DNA of 56,091 nucleotides, taken from assembly GCA_964420405.1 (NCBI GenBank), contig CAYQTL010000024.1, positions 1-56,091 on the forward strand. Reading direction: 5' to 3'. The stretch's first letter is position 1; every line of letters begins with the position of its first letter. The position numbers and the translations under genes were made by a program. Below, piece after piece: positions 26,341-32,694 of the stretch. Source of the stretch: CAYQTL01 sp964420405 (lineage in GTDB: Bacteria > Acidobacteriota > Thermoanaerobaculia > Thermoanaerobaculales > Sulfomarinibacteraceae). The notes beneath the pieces were generated by a model, which saw only the letters and a list, made by a program, of their open reading frames with translations, had not been told where the DNA came from and ran no database searches.

Positions 26341-26700
26341 ATGGCCGAGCTGGCCCGCGATCAGCCGCACGTCGCCGCCGCCGTCACCCGGATCGGCGGC
26401 GAGGTGCGGCGCGATCCGCGGCTCGCCGTCGAGCTGGTCGGGCTCGCGGCCGCCTGGTCTCCGGACGTGCGACACGGCGCCGGCTGCGACGGGAGCCGCG
26501 CTGTGATCACGGAGCTGATGATGGAGGAGCTCGAACGCGTCATGAGCGCCGTGGAGCAGCGGAGCTCCGCCGCGGTGGCCGGCGACGTCGCGATGCTGCA
26601 CGGCATCGCTCGCCTCCGAGGAGCTGGTTGGACGCACGCTTCAGGCCGTCCTCGGGCAGCTCACGGCCGCGAACCCGTCCTGTCCTCTGCGCCGAAGGGC
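26341..26700 (+). pseudogene. Possible small gene broken by a frameshift
   Basis: From ATG 26341 the frame reads MAELARDQPHVAAAVTRIGG and stays protein-like up to AMLHGIA near 26610. The sense then moves by one base: the next frame gives ASEELVGRTLQAVLGQLTAAN up to about 26680. Joining the two would give one helical protein of about 115 residues. I do not recognise the family. The frame beyond 26790 is antisense to the next gene and not meaningful. The spacer 26238-26794 holds nothing else. Confidence 0.3.
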
Positions 26701-26794
26701 CTGCCGGACGGCGCATCCCCGAGCCTGGAGCCGCACGAGCGCGGCCTCGCGCTGCAGGGTCCTGGCTCGACGCCTCGTCATCAGTGTTGTGGCC

Positions 26795-27757
26795 TCACGG
26801 CGCCTGCGACGACCAGCCTGCAGTCCCGCCGCTCGAGAACCCGTCGGCGAACAGCGGATCCAGGTGACAGACCGTCCAGTGGAGGAGCGTCCAGCTGCTG
26901 GGCAGGAACGCAGGGATGCCGCTCAGGTCGATCCGCCAGTTGTGCTCGTAGTCGCCGAGAGAGGTCCCCAGGGGTGCCATGGACCGTATGTGGGGCTGCA
27001 GGCCGTCCCCCGAGGCGTGGTCGAGCCCGGCCGCGAGCGGCTGCCAGCCGACGGGACAGAAGGACTCGCTCGTGACCTCCCCCATCTGGGAGGTCGTGTG
27101 GTGGCGGATGACGAGCGGCGGCGGCGTCACCCGACCGCACAGCACGTCGGCACGCAGCAGCCACGATCCCTGCCCCGCGTCGAGGTTCTCCGCGAACGCC
27201 TCCCACGTCCCGAGATCTGGATCCTGCGGCAGCAGGTGTCTCGGAACCGCCCGCAGGGCCGAGCCGAAGACGCCGACCCCCGTCCCCAGCACCTCCGTTC
27301 CCGGCGGGCAGCTCACGACCACGCCGTGGTACTGCGCCGCCTGCAACGGCGACACCGCGCCGACCCGCTGGAAGGCCTCCGGCTCGTCGGCACACCACGC
27401 CATCACCCGCAGGCCCCAGCTGGCGCCGCTGTCGGCGAGGTCCCGGCCCATCGCCGCCCAACCGGTCGGCGGATCGCCGTCCGGCAGGCTCTGGATCAGC
27501 GCGATGTCGTCCGCCACCGACACACCGCCCGTGATGATGGCGCCTCCGGCCACCGCGACCTTGCCGGCCGGGCACTGGACGTCGAAGAGCTGGGGGTTCG
27601 CGGTCGTGGTGACGGACGCGCCGGTCACCAGCTCGAGGCCGGTCAACGGCAGCGCCCAGCCAGTCGACGCCCCGGCACCCGTCACCGCCGCAACGGCCGC
27701 CGTCACCATCACGACGAGCGAGCGGCACCGCACGTGAGGTTTCCTCGAGAGGGCCAT
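26795..27757 (-). CDS. Secreted protein of three Cys-containing repeats with C-terminal FxxGFxxGxxxxW motif
   Basis: I do not recognise the family. The 320-residue protein has a signal peptide (VRCRSLVVMVTAAVAAVTGAGASTGWA, cut before LPLTG). The rest consists of three related units of about 75 residues. Each opens with a Cys-Pro-x-Gly element (FDVQCPAGKVAVAGG, VVVSCPPGTEVLGTG, ESFCPVGWQPLAAG) and closes with a second Cys (VMAWCADE, ADVLCGRV, WTVCHLD), suggesting one disulfide per unit. The last residues, LFADGFSSGGTAGW, match a motif seen again in the gene fragment at 29351. The start is ATG 27757; an in-frame ATG lies 39 bp upstream. Confidence 0.75.
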   Translation of the reverse strand: MALSRKPHVRCRSLVVMVTAAVAAVTGAGASTGWALPLTGLELVTGASVTTTANPQLFDVQCPAGKVAVAGGAIITGGVSVADDIALIQSLPDGDPPTGWAAMGRDLADSGASWGLRVMAWCADEPEAFQRVGAVSPLQAAQYHGVVVSCPPGTEVLGTGVGVFGSALRAVPRHLLPQDPDLGTWEAFAENLDAGQGSWLLRADVLCGRVTPPPLVIRHHTTSQMGEVTSESFCPVGWQPLAAGLDHASGDGLQPHIRSMAPLGTSLGDYEHNWRIDLSGIPAFLPSSWTLLHWTVCHLDPLFADGFSSGGTAGWSSQAP

Positions 27758-28209
27758 CGTTTCGTGCTCGCTTTCCGCGCCGCACCGCGACATGCGGCTC
27801 CGGCCGCGCCCTTCTCGCGCCGGACGAGCTGGCAGCCGACTCCGGTTGCCGAGAATCCTGTACGAGGGCGACGCTATGGTCATGAGCATATCATGAGACA
27901 CGGACTCAAGTGCCGCGGGCGCCCACCTGTCCGCCCGTCGCGATCGCGGAAGACCTCGTCCCCACGGGCCACGCGGATGGACACGTGCCAGCGCGCCCCG
28001 TCCACGAGCACCCGAGCCCGCCGCGCCATCAACCGACCCGACCTTCGCAACCTCGGAATCGCCTGATCGTCGGGTCGCGGACGTCAACGACGAGGTCGGC
28101 GGCCCTTCCCCTGACCCTCCATGGCTCCTCCGACGCCGTCGCAGCGAGTCACGGTATGAACACGGAAACCCGACGAGCGCAACGAGCCACCAACCGTGAA
28201 CGGGGTCGA
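27758..28209. other. Divergent spacer with one terminal-repeat core
   Basis: The 452 bp between two divergent secreted-protein genes carry no convincing coding frame. At 28056-28074 the sequence GAATCGCCTGATCGTCGGG matches the terminal core of the MITE-like element found at 31.0 and 36.0 kb. A second end is not obvious here, so this may be a solo terminus or a decayed copy. Confidence 0.5.
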
Positions 28210-28761
28210 ATGATGCAACGCGAAACCGTGACCTGCCCGGGGATGTCGATCCGACGCCGTGTGGGCGTCATCATGAGCACCGCGTGCGTCGTCACCGGCA
28301 CGCTGCTGGCGGCCGCGCCCGCCGACGCCCAGTACGAGCGGCTCACGAAGGTCGACGTGAGCAAACAGGTCGCCAGCACCATCCAGCGGTCCCGGTGGGC
28401 ACCTCAGTTCGTCCGCGTCAGCGGTGTGACGGTGACGGCGAACCCGGGCCACGTCATCCTGCACGAGCGGGAGGCCGGCATCCTCCACGTGGTCGGATCG
28501 GCGACGAGCCAGCCGCCGAAGGCCCGGTTCGAGTCGATCATCGTTCACGGCGTCGACGTGATGAGTGCCTACGTCTGTGCCTGCGGCGAGGAGAACGCGA
28601 ACCCGAACGACGACGACTGCGGCTTCCGGAACGACAACGACTACAGCTCGATGTGCGAGTGGCAGGGCGACGGCGAGTCCCGGTGCACCTGCGAGCCGTT
28701 CGTCGTGGTCTGGGGAAGCGAGGAGCACATCCTCACGTACCAGGGCGACCCGGCGTGGTGA
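28210..28761 (+). CDS. Secreted Cys-rich hypothetical protein
   Basis: I do not recognise this family. The protein has about 183 residues with a signal peptide (RRRVGVIMSTACVVTGTLLAAAPADA, cut before QYERL). The mature chain has a beta-rich part (SGVTVTANPGHVILHEREAGILHVVG) and ends with a Cys cluster: six Cys within about 50 residues (CACGEENANPNDDDCG, then SSMCEWQGDGESRCTCEPF). The acidic Asn/Asp stretch between the Cys residues could bind metal. Starts at 28156, 28210 and 28213 are all in frame; I use 28210 because it puts a short basic leader before the hydrophobic core. Confidence 0.6.
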   Translation: MMQRETVTCPGMSIRRRVGVIMSTACVVTGTLLAAAPADAQYERLTKVDVSKQVASTIQRSRWAPQFVRVSGVTVTANPGHVILHEREAGILHVVGSATSQPPKARFESIIVHGVDVMSAYVCACGEENANPNDDDCGFRNDNDYSSMCEWQGDGESRCTCEPFVVVWGSEEHILTYQGDPAW

Positions 28762-29140
28762 GCCCGCGCCGGCCTCTCCCGAATCGCAGGTCCAGCGCCA
28801 GCTTCAGTCCGGCGTCCACGGCCGCCATCAGAGCATCTGGGACTCTGCCGACCCGCTCCGTGAGGAAGGCCTTGCCCACTGTGATGATCTGCGACACGTT
28901 GACCACTGGGTTCCTGGGCAGGCTCGCGGGCTCCCGGGTGAGCATCCCATTGCCCGGGGCCTGCCCGAGCGGGAGGTTCGACGTGATGACCGCGACCATC
29001 GCCGTCTGGATGTTGCTCCTGTCGAGCTCATCGGCCTGCACAACCAGCACCGGCCGTCGATATCCGGGGCCGGACCCAGTGGGCTCTCGGAGCGAGTCCC
29101 ACCAGACCTCAATCCGGCGGGAACCCGCTCCCTCACGGAT
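28733..29140 (-). pseudogene. MazF/PemK-like toxin lacking a start codon
   Basis: The open frame reads RRIEVWWDSLREPTGSGPGY, then RRPVLVVQADELDRSNIQTAMVAVITSN, LPRNPVVNVSQIITVGKAFL and LMAAVDAGLKLALDL. This is a nearly complete MazF/PemK fold: the GPGYRRPVLVVQ loop, the TSN segment and the S-x-x-x-T segment are all present. However, the frame is closed by TAA at 29141-29143, and no ATG, GTG or TTG stands between that stop and the conserved IEVWW strand. The first ATG, at 29050, lies after the first strands. No antitoxin gene is adjacent. The C-terminus appears extended by about 18 residues. I read it as an inactivated toxin, although a rare start codon (ATC or ATT) cannot be excluded. Confidence 0.65.
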
Positions 29141-29350
29141 TTACCCCACCCCGCGTGCGGGAGAGCACACGCGTCACCTGCCGGGGGCGGCACCCCCGGT
29201 CATCCGCCGATCGGGTCACGCTTGGCCTCGAGGCGTTCCGGGAGCTCGACCGCGGGCACGCACTGGATGCCGTGGCGTGACACCGGAGCTTGGCACGGCC
29301 GAAAGCCGGACCGGCGGGATCTGACGGAGCTCTCCTCACCGAGGGGATCG

Positions 29351-29782
29351 TCAGGACGGCGGGTAACCCGTGCTGGCGGACCAGCCTGTCAGGTCGCCGG
29401 TCTCGAAGCCGCTACTGAACAGCCCGAAGCTCTCGACCCGGAACGGAAGCCCCTGTGGATGGCCGTGGTCTTCGACCGACTGCCAGGCCCCGTCGACGGA
29501 GACCATCCCGTCTCCGGTGTCGGCGACGCCGTCGATCGTGATGAACGGGGTCATGAAACCTTCACCCCCGGGCGTGGCGTTGACGTTCCAGTCGAGCCAG
29601 TACGTGCCGCTCGCAAGGCTGGTTCCGACCTGGATCTCGACCTGCATGATGGCGCGCTGGTCGTTGGTCCCGGAGTCGGAGTCCCAGAGCCGGTAGGCGC
29701 CGATCCAGGAGCTGCCCAGGAGACGGTCCGTCGTGCCATCGCCGCGGCAGCACAGCCGGCGCAGATCCTGTGGTACATCATC
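29351..29782 (-). pseudogene. C-terminal fragment of a secreted protein with GFETGDLTGW motif
   Basis: The frame is open from just after a TGA at about 29783 and reads RLLGSSWIGAYRLWDSDSG, then MQVEIQVGTSLASGTYWLDW, ending LFSSGFETGDLTGWSASTG. There is no start codon before Met at 29647, in the middle of the conserved beta-strand pattern. The first 45 codons therefore look like coding sequence without an initiation site. The fold resembles the beta-sandwich modules of secreted proteins. Its end shares the F-x-x-G-F-x-(S/T)-G-x-x-x-x-W pattern with the protein at 26795-27757. Most likely the N-terminal part was lost or frame-shifted. Confidence 0.55.
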
Positions 29783-29929
29783 GTCTCATCATGGTAACCG
29801 AGCCGATCGCCGCAGCCACTTCTGATGACGACCGGCTATGTTCTGACAGCCAAACTCTGCGGGACAGGATGCCGGGCCGCCGCGGCGGTGCCCGCCACCG
29901 CGCCCCGAGCCCAGGGCGCATCACATCCC

Positions 29930-30050
29930 GGCGGCGGGCTCGTTGTGCACGAGCACGTGTTCCTCGAGGTCGCGACCGTCCTCATGGCGCGCCGAGGTGC
30001 TCGTGTCGCCTCCGAGGTCGCACGGGTGCTGCTCGGGCTCGGCCGGCTCC
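29930..30050 (+). pseudogene. PIN-domain (VapC-like) remnant
   Basis: In the frame upstream of vapB the sequence VVHEHVFLEVATVLMARRG, then ASEVARVLL, resembles the second helix of a PIN toxin (H-x-x-x-x-E-V-A-x-V-L). No N-terminal D-T-x-x-L strand and no later D-A motifs are present in any frame. It is probably a decayed earlier toxin of the same cluster. The rest of 29783-30286 has no supported gene. Confidence 0.35.
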
Positions 30051-30286
30051 CCGCCCGCGGTGCCATCAGGGCGCTGGACCACGTGCCCAACCGCGTGGCG
30101 CGTGGAGCCGAGGTGCTCCGCGAGGGCGACGAGGCCGACGCCACGGTGTCACGTGCGCTCGCCGACCAGGGCCGCCGACCACGACCCGACACGACTTCCC
30201 GACACGACTTCGTCAAAGTGTTGGGGCTGGCACCCAGAGCGTGGTGTCACCCATTTGCGTCTTACACTCGATCACGTGAGGTGAAC

Positions 30287-30529
30287 ATGGAGCGCCGGAA
30301 CATCACCTTGTCACTGCCCAAGGACCTGTTGGTCAGCGCCCGTCATCTCGCTGTGGAGCGGGGGACGTCGCTGTCCGGGATGTTGGCCGACTTCCTCCGG
30401 CAGATGGTCGATCGGGATCGCGCCCGCCAACGCGCTCGCGAGCGGATCGAAGCACGGCTCGCCACCGGGTTCGATCTCGGGACCGACGGAACGATCGGTT
30501 GGTCCCGGGACGAGCTGCATGAGCGCTGA
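30287..30529 (+). CDS. vapB: VapB-like ribbon-helix-helix antitoxin
   Basis: This 80-residue antitoxin begins MERRNITLSLPKDLLVSARHLA, an N-terminal ribbon-helix-helix of the DUF6364/CopG kind. A charged helix follows (RDRARQRARERIEARLATGF), then the toxin-neutralising tail GWSRDELHER. The start ATG 30287 has GAGGTGA immediately upstream. It overlaps the downstream PIN toxin gene by 11 bp, the classical coupling of VapBC pairs. Confidence 0.88.
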   Translation: MERRNITLSLPKDLLVSARHLAVERGTSLSGMLADFLRQMVDRDRARQRARERIEARLATGFDLGTDGTIGWSRDELHER

Positions 30530-30941
30530 GTTCGTCGACACCAACATCCTGGTGTACGCCCACGACACCAGCGCCGGCGAGAAACGCCGGCGGGCCGTGG
30601 AGCTCGTCCTGCGGCTCGGCCGCTCTGGGACGGGCTGCATCAGCGTCCAGGTGCTGATGGAGCTCGCTGCGACCCTCACGAAGAAGATCGCGAGGCCAGT
30701 GACGCCGTCCACCGCGGCCGAGATCACGGAAGACCTGTCGACCTGGGACGTTCATGAGCCCCGGGCCGCGGACGTGGGTGCAGCGCTTCGGATCGCAGAT
30801 CGGTACGACATCTCCATCCGGGACGCCATGATCGTGCACGCCGCGGTCTGCGTGGAAGCCACGGTGCTGTGGACCGAGGATCTCAGCCACGGTCAGATCT
30901 ACGCCGGCGTTCCCGCCAGGAACCCGTTTCGGGACAACTGA
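30519..30941 (+). CDS. vapC: VapC-like PIN-domain ribonuclease toxin
   Basis: This 140-residue PIN nuclease starts SAEFVDTNILVYAHD, giving the first acidic residue (Asp7). The conserved Glu in QVLMELAATL, the Asp in YDISIRDAMIVHAA and the late acidic pair in LWTEDLSHGQ complete the metal-binding set, so the active site is intact. VapC toxins cleave tRNA or rRNA. The start ATG 30519 lies within the end of vapB. A MITE-like element follows 50 bp downstream. Confidence 0.92.
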   Translation: MSAEFVDTNILVYAHDTSAGEKRRRAVELVLRLGRSGTGCISVQVLMELAATLTKKIARPVTPSTAAEITEDLSTWDVHEPRAADVGAALRIADRYDISIRDAMIVHAAVCVEATVLWTEDLSHGQIYAGVPARNPFRDN

Positions 30942-30989
30942 ACCGTCGTCCCGGTGAACACCGGATCAGTCCGGCAGCCCACGTGCGGT

Positions 30990-31180
30990 GCGGCGCCCGG
31001 CGATGTGGCGATCCCCTTCGGCATGATCCCGAGGCCCCCGACCGGGATCACGCCTCCGAAACCCGATCTCCTCCGCCTGCGAGCCACGGCAGAGTCCGGA
31101 ACATCGCCACGTCGTCGAGCGGGACACTCGAAATCGCCGGCTACCGGCTACGAGATCGCCAGATCGTTGGGCCCGGCACT
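30990..31180. mobile_element. MITE-like inverted-repeat element, copy A
   Basis: The left end GCCCGGCGATGTGGCGATC (near 30995-31013) is the imperfect inverse of the right end GATCGCCAGATCGTTGGGC (about 31155-31173). Between them lies non-coding sequence that aligns over about 110 bp with copy B at 36.0 kb, for example (C/A)TCTCCTCC(G/A)CCTGCGAGC at 31056-31084. An internal core-like segment, ATCGCCACGTCGTCGAGC, is at 31103-31120. No open frame and no transposase are present. It lies exactly in the gap between vapC and mazF. Confidence 0.6.
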
Positions 31181-31214
31181 CAAAGACCCGCACAGTCGGG
31201 CCGGGCATCCGAAC

Positions 31215-31595
31215 TCATGCGAGACCGAGGTTGTACTGGATCGCGGCCTCCACCCGCCGCATGGTCTCTGGTCCGAGTCGGCCGACAGGCTCGACCGCGC
31301 TCTCACGGGGAGGTGGACGCAGACGCGATCGCTCGCCGGACTGCTGGATGGTCCCAACCTGGGCGCAGTTGACGGCCGAGCGCTCGCGCAGACCACTCTC
31401 GGCCGGCTCGATGACCACGACGAAGGGATACGGCCGGGGCGGCAGCGTGCGCGTGATCGCCACCACGACCGTGGTCGGGCTGTGACGGTTGCCGACGTCG
31501 TTCTGCACGACCAGGGCGGGCCGGAGCCCACCCTGCTCGCTGCCCTTCACAGGGTCGAGCTCGACCCAGTAGATCTCACCGCGATGGACGGTCAT
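31215..31595 (-). CDS. mazF: MazF/PemK-family endoribonuclease toxin
   Basis: This 126-residue toxin reads MTVHRGEIYWVELDPVKGSEQGGLRPALVVQND, with the RGEIYWV strand and the RPALVVQND segment typical of MazF. AITRTLPPRPYPFVVVIEP and QVGTIQQSG follow, the latter holding the conserved Thr/Ser of the active-site loop, and ETMRRVEAAIQYNLGL is the last helix. It is complete, in contrast to the decayed copy at 28.7 kb. The start ATG 31595 lies inside the antitoxin gene (20-bp overlap). Sequence specificity of cleavage cannot be read. Confidence 0.9.
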   Translation of the reverse strand: MTVHRGEIYWVELDPVKGSEQGGLRPALVVQNDVGNRHSPTTVVVAITRTLPPRPYPFVVVIEPAESGLRERSAVNCAQVGTIQQSGERSRLRPPPRESAVEPVGRLGPETMRRVEAAIQYNLGLA

Positions 31596-31833
31596 CGTTC
31601 CACGACTCGGCGACGGCAGCCCCGCTCGCCAGGTCGAACTCGGACGCCTCGTCCGCATAGAAGCGGTAGCCTTCTCCGGCCAACGCTTCGCGTTCGCGAG
31701 CCCGCCGCTCGGCCAGCAGGTCGGCGATCACTGCGCTCCGGGTCGTCCCGAGCTCCCGCGCGACGTCGTCGGCATACGCCACGAGCTCCTCCTGCAGCGA
31801 GATCGTGACCTTCTTGTGCGCTGCCTCCGCCAT
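31576..31833 (-). CDS. mazE: MazE-like ribbon-helix-helix antitoxin
   Basis: This 85-residue antitoxin starts MAEAAHKKVTISLQEELVAYADDVARELGTTRSAVIADLLAERRA, a complete ribbon-helix-helix of the MazE9/CopG type. The acidic-aromatic C-terminal tail (EGYRFYADEASEFDLASGAAVAESW) is the expected toxin-binding region. GAAAGAGG lies upstream of ATG 31833. It is probably autoregulatory, with a promoter predicted at 31869-31896. Confidence 0.9.
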   Translation of the reverse strand: MAEAAHKKVTISLQEELVAYADDVARELGTTRSAVIADLLAERRAREREALAGEGYRFYADEASEFDLASGAAVAESWNDDRPSR

Positions 31834-31868
31834 GGATGCCTCTTTCGGAGGTCTTTTGCCTCATACCG

Positions 31869-31896
31869 AGTCTACCACCACAATGTCCATCTTCAA
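31869..31896 (-). promoter_or_regulatory. Predicted promoter of mazEF
   Basis: On minus, TTGAAG (31891-31896) and TAGACT (31869-31874) are separated by 16 bp. Transcription would start near 31862, about 30 bases before the mazE start codon. The match is moderate but stands out in GC-rich DNA. Confidence 0.5.
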
Positions 31897-32040
31897 AGGC
31901 AGGATCGACGAGACGGCAGACCATGGAGCTGCCGCTGAGCTCGAGTGGCGGGCCTGCGGCCGAGGCGCCTCCGACAGAGCGGGGAGCCCCAGCCAACGCA
32001 CTCCCGCCAGAGTGTCGGCCGTGCCACCCTTCCCGTACAG

Positions 32041-32055
32041 TAGAATCTGGAAAGG
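32041..32055 (+). promoter_or_regulatory. -10 box and RBS of the DUF4160-DUF2442 pair
   Basis: TAGAAT (32041-32046), preceded by TACAG, resembles a -10 element. GGAAAGG (32049-32055) is a strong ribosome-binding site 6 nt before the GTG start at 32062. No good -35 is seen, so the -10 call is tentative while the ribosome-binding site is firm. Confidence 0.5.
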
Positions 32056-32061
32056 CCCACG

Positions 32062-32292
32062 GTGCTTCGCATCGGTTCGTATCGGTTCCACGTCTCCTCC
32101 GATGAGCGTCAGGAGCCGCCGCACATCCACGTGCGAACGCCAGAGGGCGAGTGCAGGTTCTGGCTGATGCCGACGATCGCCCTGGCGGTCAACCGTGGCC
32201 TCCCGGCGCACGAGCTCCGAGCAGTCGAGAGGCTCGTGTACGAACACCACGACACTTTGAGGAAGGCGTTCCATGAGTCCCACAACCGCTGA
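32062..32292 (+). CDS. DUF4160 protein (toxin-antitoxin-like module)
   Basis: This 76-residue DUF4160 protein matches the family along its whole length: IGSYRFHVSSDERQEPPHIHVRTPEGECRFWLMP, then NRGLPAHELRAVERLVYEHHDTLRKAFHE. The PPHIHV element is the signature. Such genes are nearly always paired with DUF2442 genes, as here, and the pair is regarded as a putative toxin-antitoxin module; no biochemical activity is established that I know of. It starts with GTG and ends inside the DUF2442 gene (20-bp overlap). Confidence 0.9.
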   Translation: MLRIGSYRFHVSSDERQEPPHIHVRTPEGECRFWLMPTIALAVNRGLPAHELRAVERLVYEHHDTLRKAFHESHNR

Positions 32293-32545
32293 GGCGAACG
32301 TATCCGCCGAACCCGTCGCCATCAGAGCTTGGGCGGAAGGCCGCACCGTGTTCGTCGAGCTCCACGACGGCCGCATTGTCGGCTTCCCCGCTGACCGCTT
32401 CCAGAGGCTCGCGCAGGCCACCACCGAGCAGCTGGCGCAGGTACAGATCGAGGTCAACGGCTACGCATTGCGTTGGGAGTCCCTCGACGAGGACATCACC
32501 GTTCCGGGTGTCGTCTCCGGCCGCTTCGAGCGACCCCCACCGTGA
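32273..32545 (+). CDS. DUF2442 protein, partner of DUF4160
   Basis: This 90-residue protein has the DUF2442 core: VFVELHDGRIVGFPADRFQRLAQATTEQLAQVQIEVNGYALRWESLDEDITVPGVV. The DGR-x-(x)-x-P strand and the W-x-x-LDEDI element are intact. The N-terminus carries about 20 extra residues before the first strand. It overlaps the DUF4160 gene, which implies coupled expression and supports a two-component module. Confidence 0.9.
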   Translation: MSPTTAEANVSAEPVAIRAWAEGRTVFVELHDGRIVGFPADRFQRLAQATTEQLAQVQIEVNGYALRWESLDEDITVPGVVSGRFERPPP

Positions 32546-32565
32546 GAACGAGTCCCCAGATTCAA

Positions 32566-32591
32566 GATCGCCACAACGTCGGGCCTGGCAC
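32566..32591. repeat. Solo terminal core of the MITE-like element
   Basis: The stretch reads GATCGCCACAACGTCGGGCC then TGGCAC. It differs by a few bases from the right end of copy A. It lies just after the DUF2442 gene, and a second, weaker resemblance (CAGATCGCAAGGTCGGAG) follows at about 32656-32673. No second full end was found. Confidence 0.45.
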
Positions 32592-32694
32592 TCGAAGCAC
32601 TCGAAACTCGAACGATACTCGAACGATCCAGCCTCAGCAGTCCCCAGAGTCACCAGATCGCAAGGTCGGAGAATCCTGACCCTCTTCATCCCAT

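Noticed and set aside
29222..29280. Short plus-strand peptide VTLGLEAFRELDRGHALDAVA as an antitoxin remnant
   Set aside because: Only 21 codons, wrong strand relative to the MazF-like frame, and no ribbon-helix-helix pattern.
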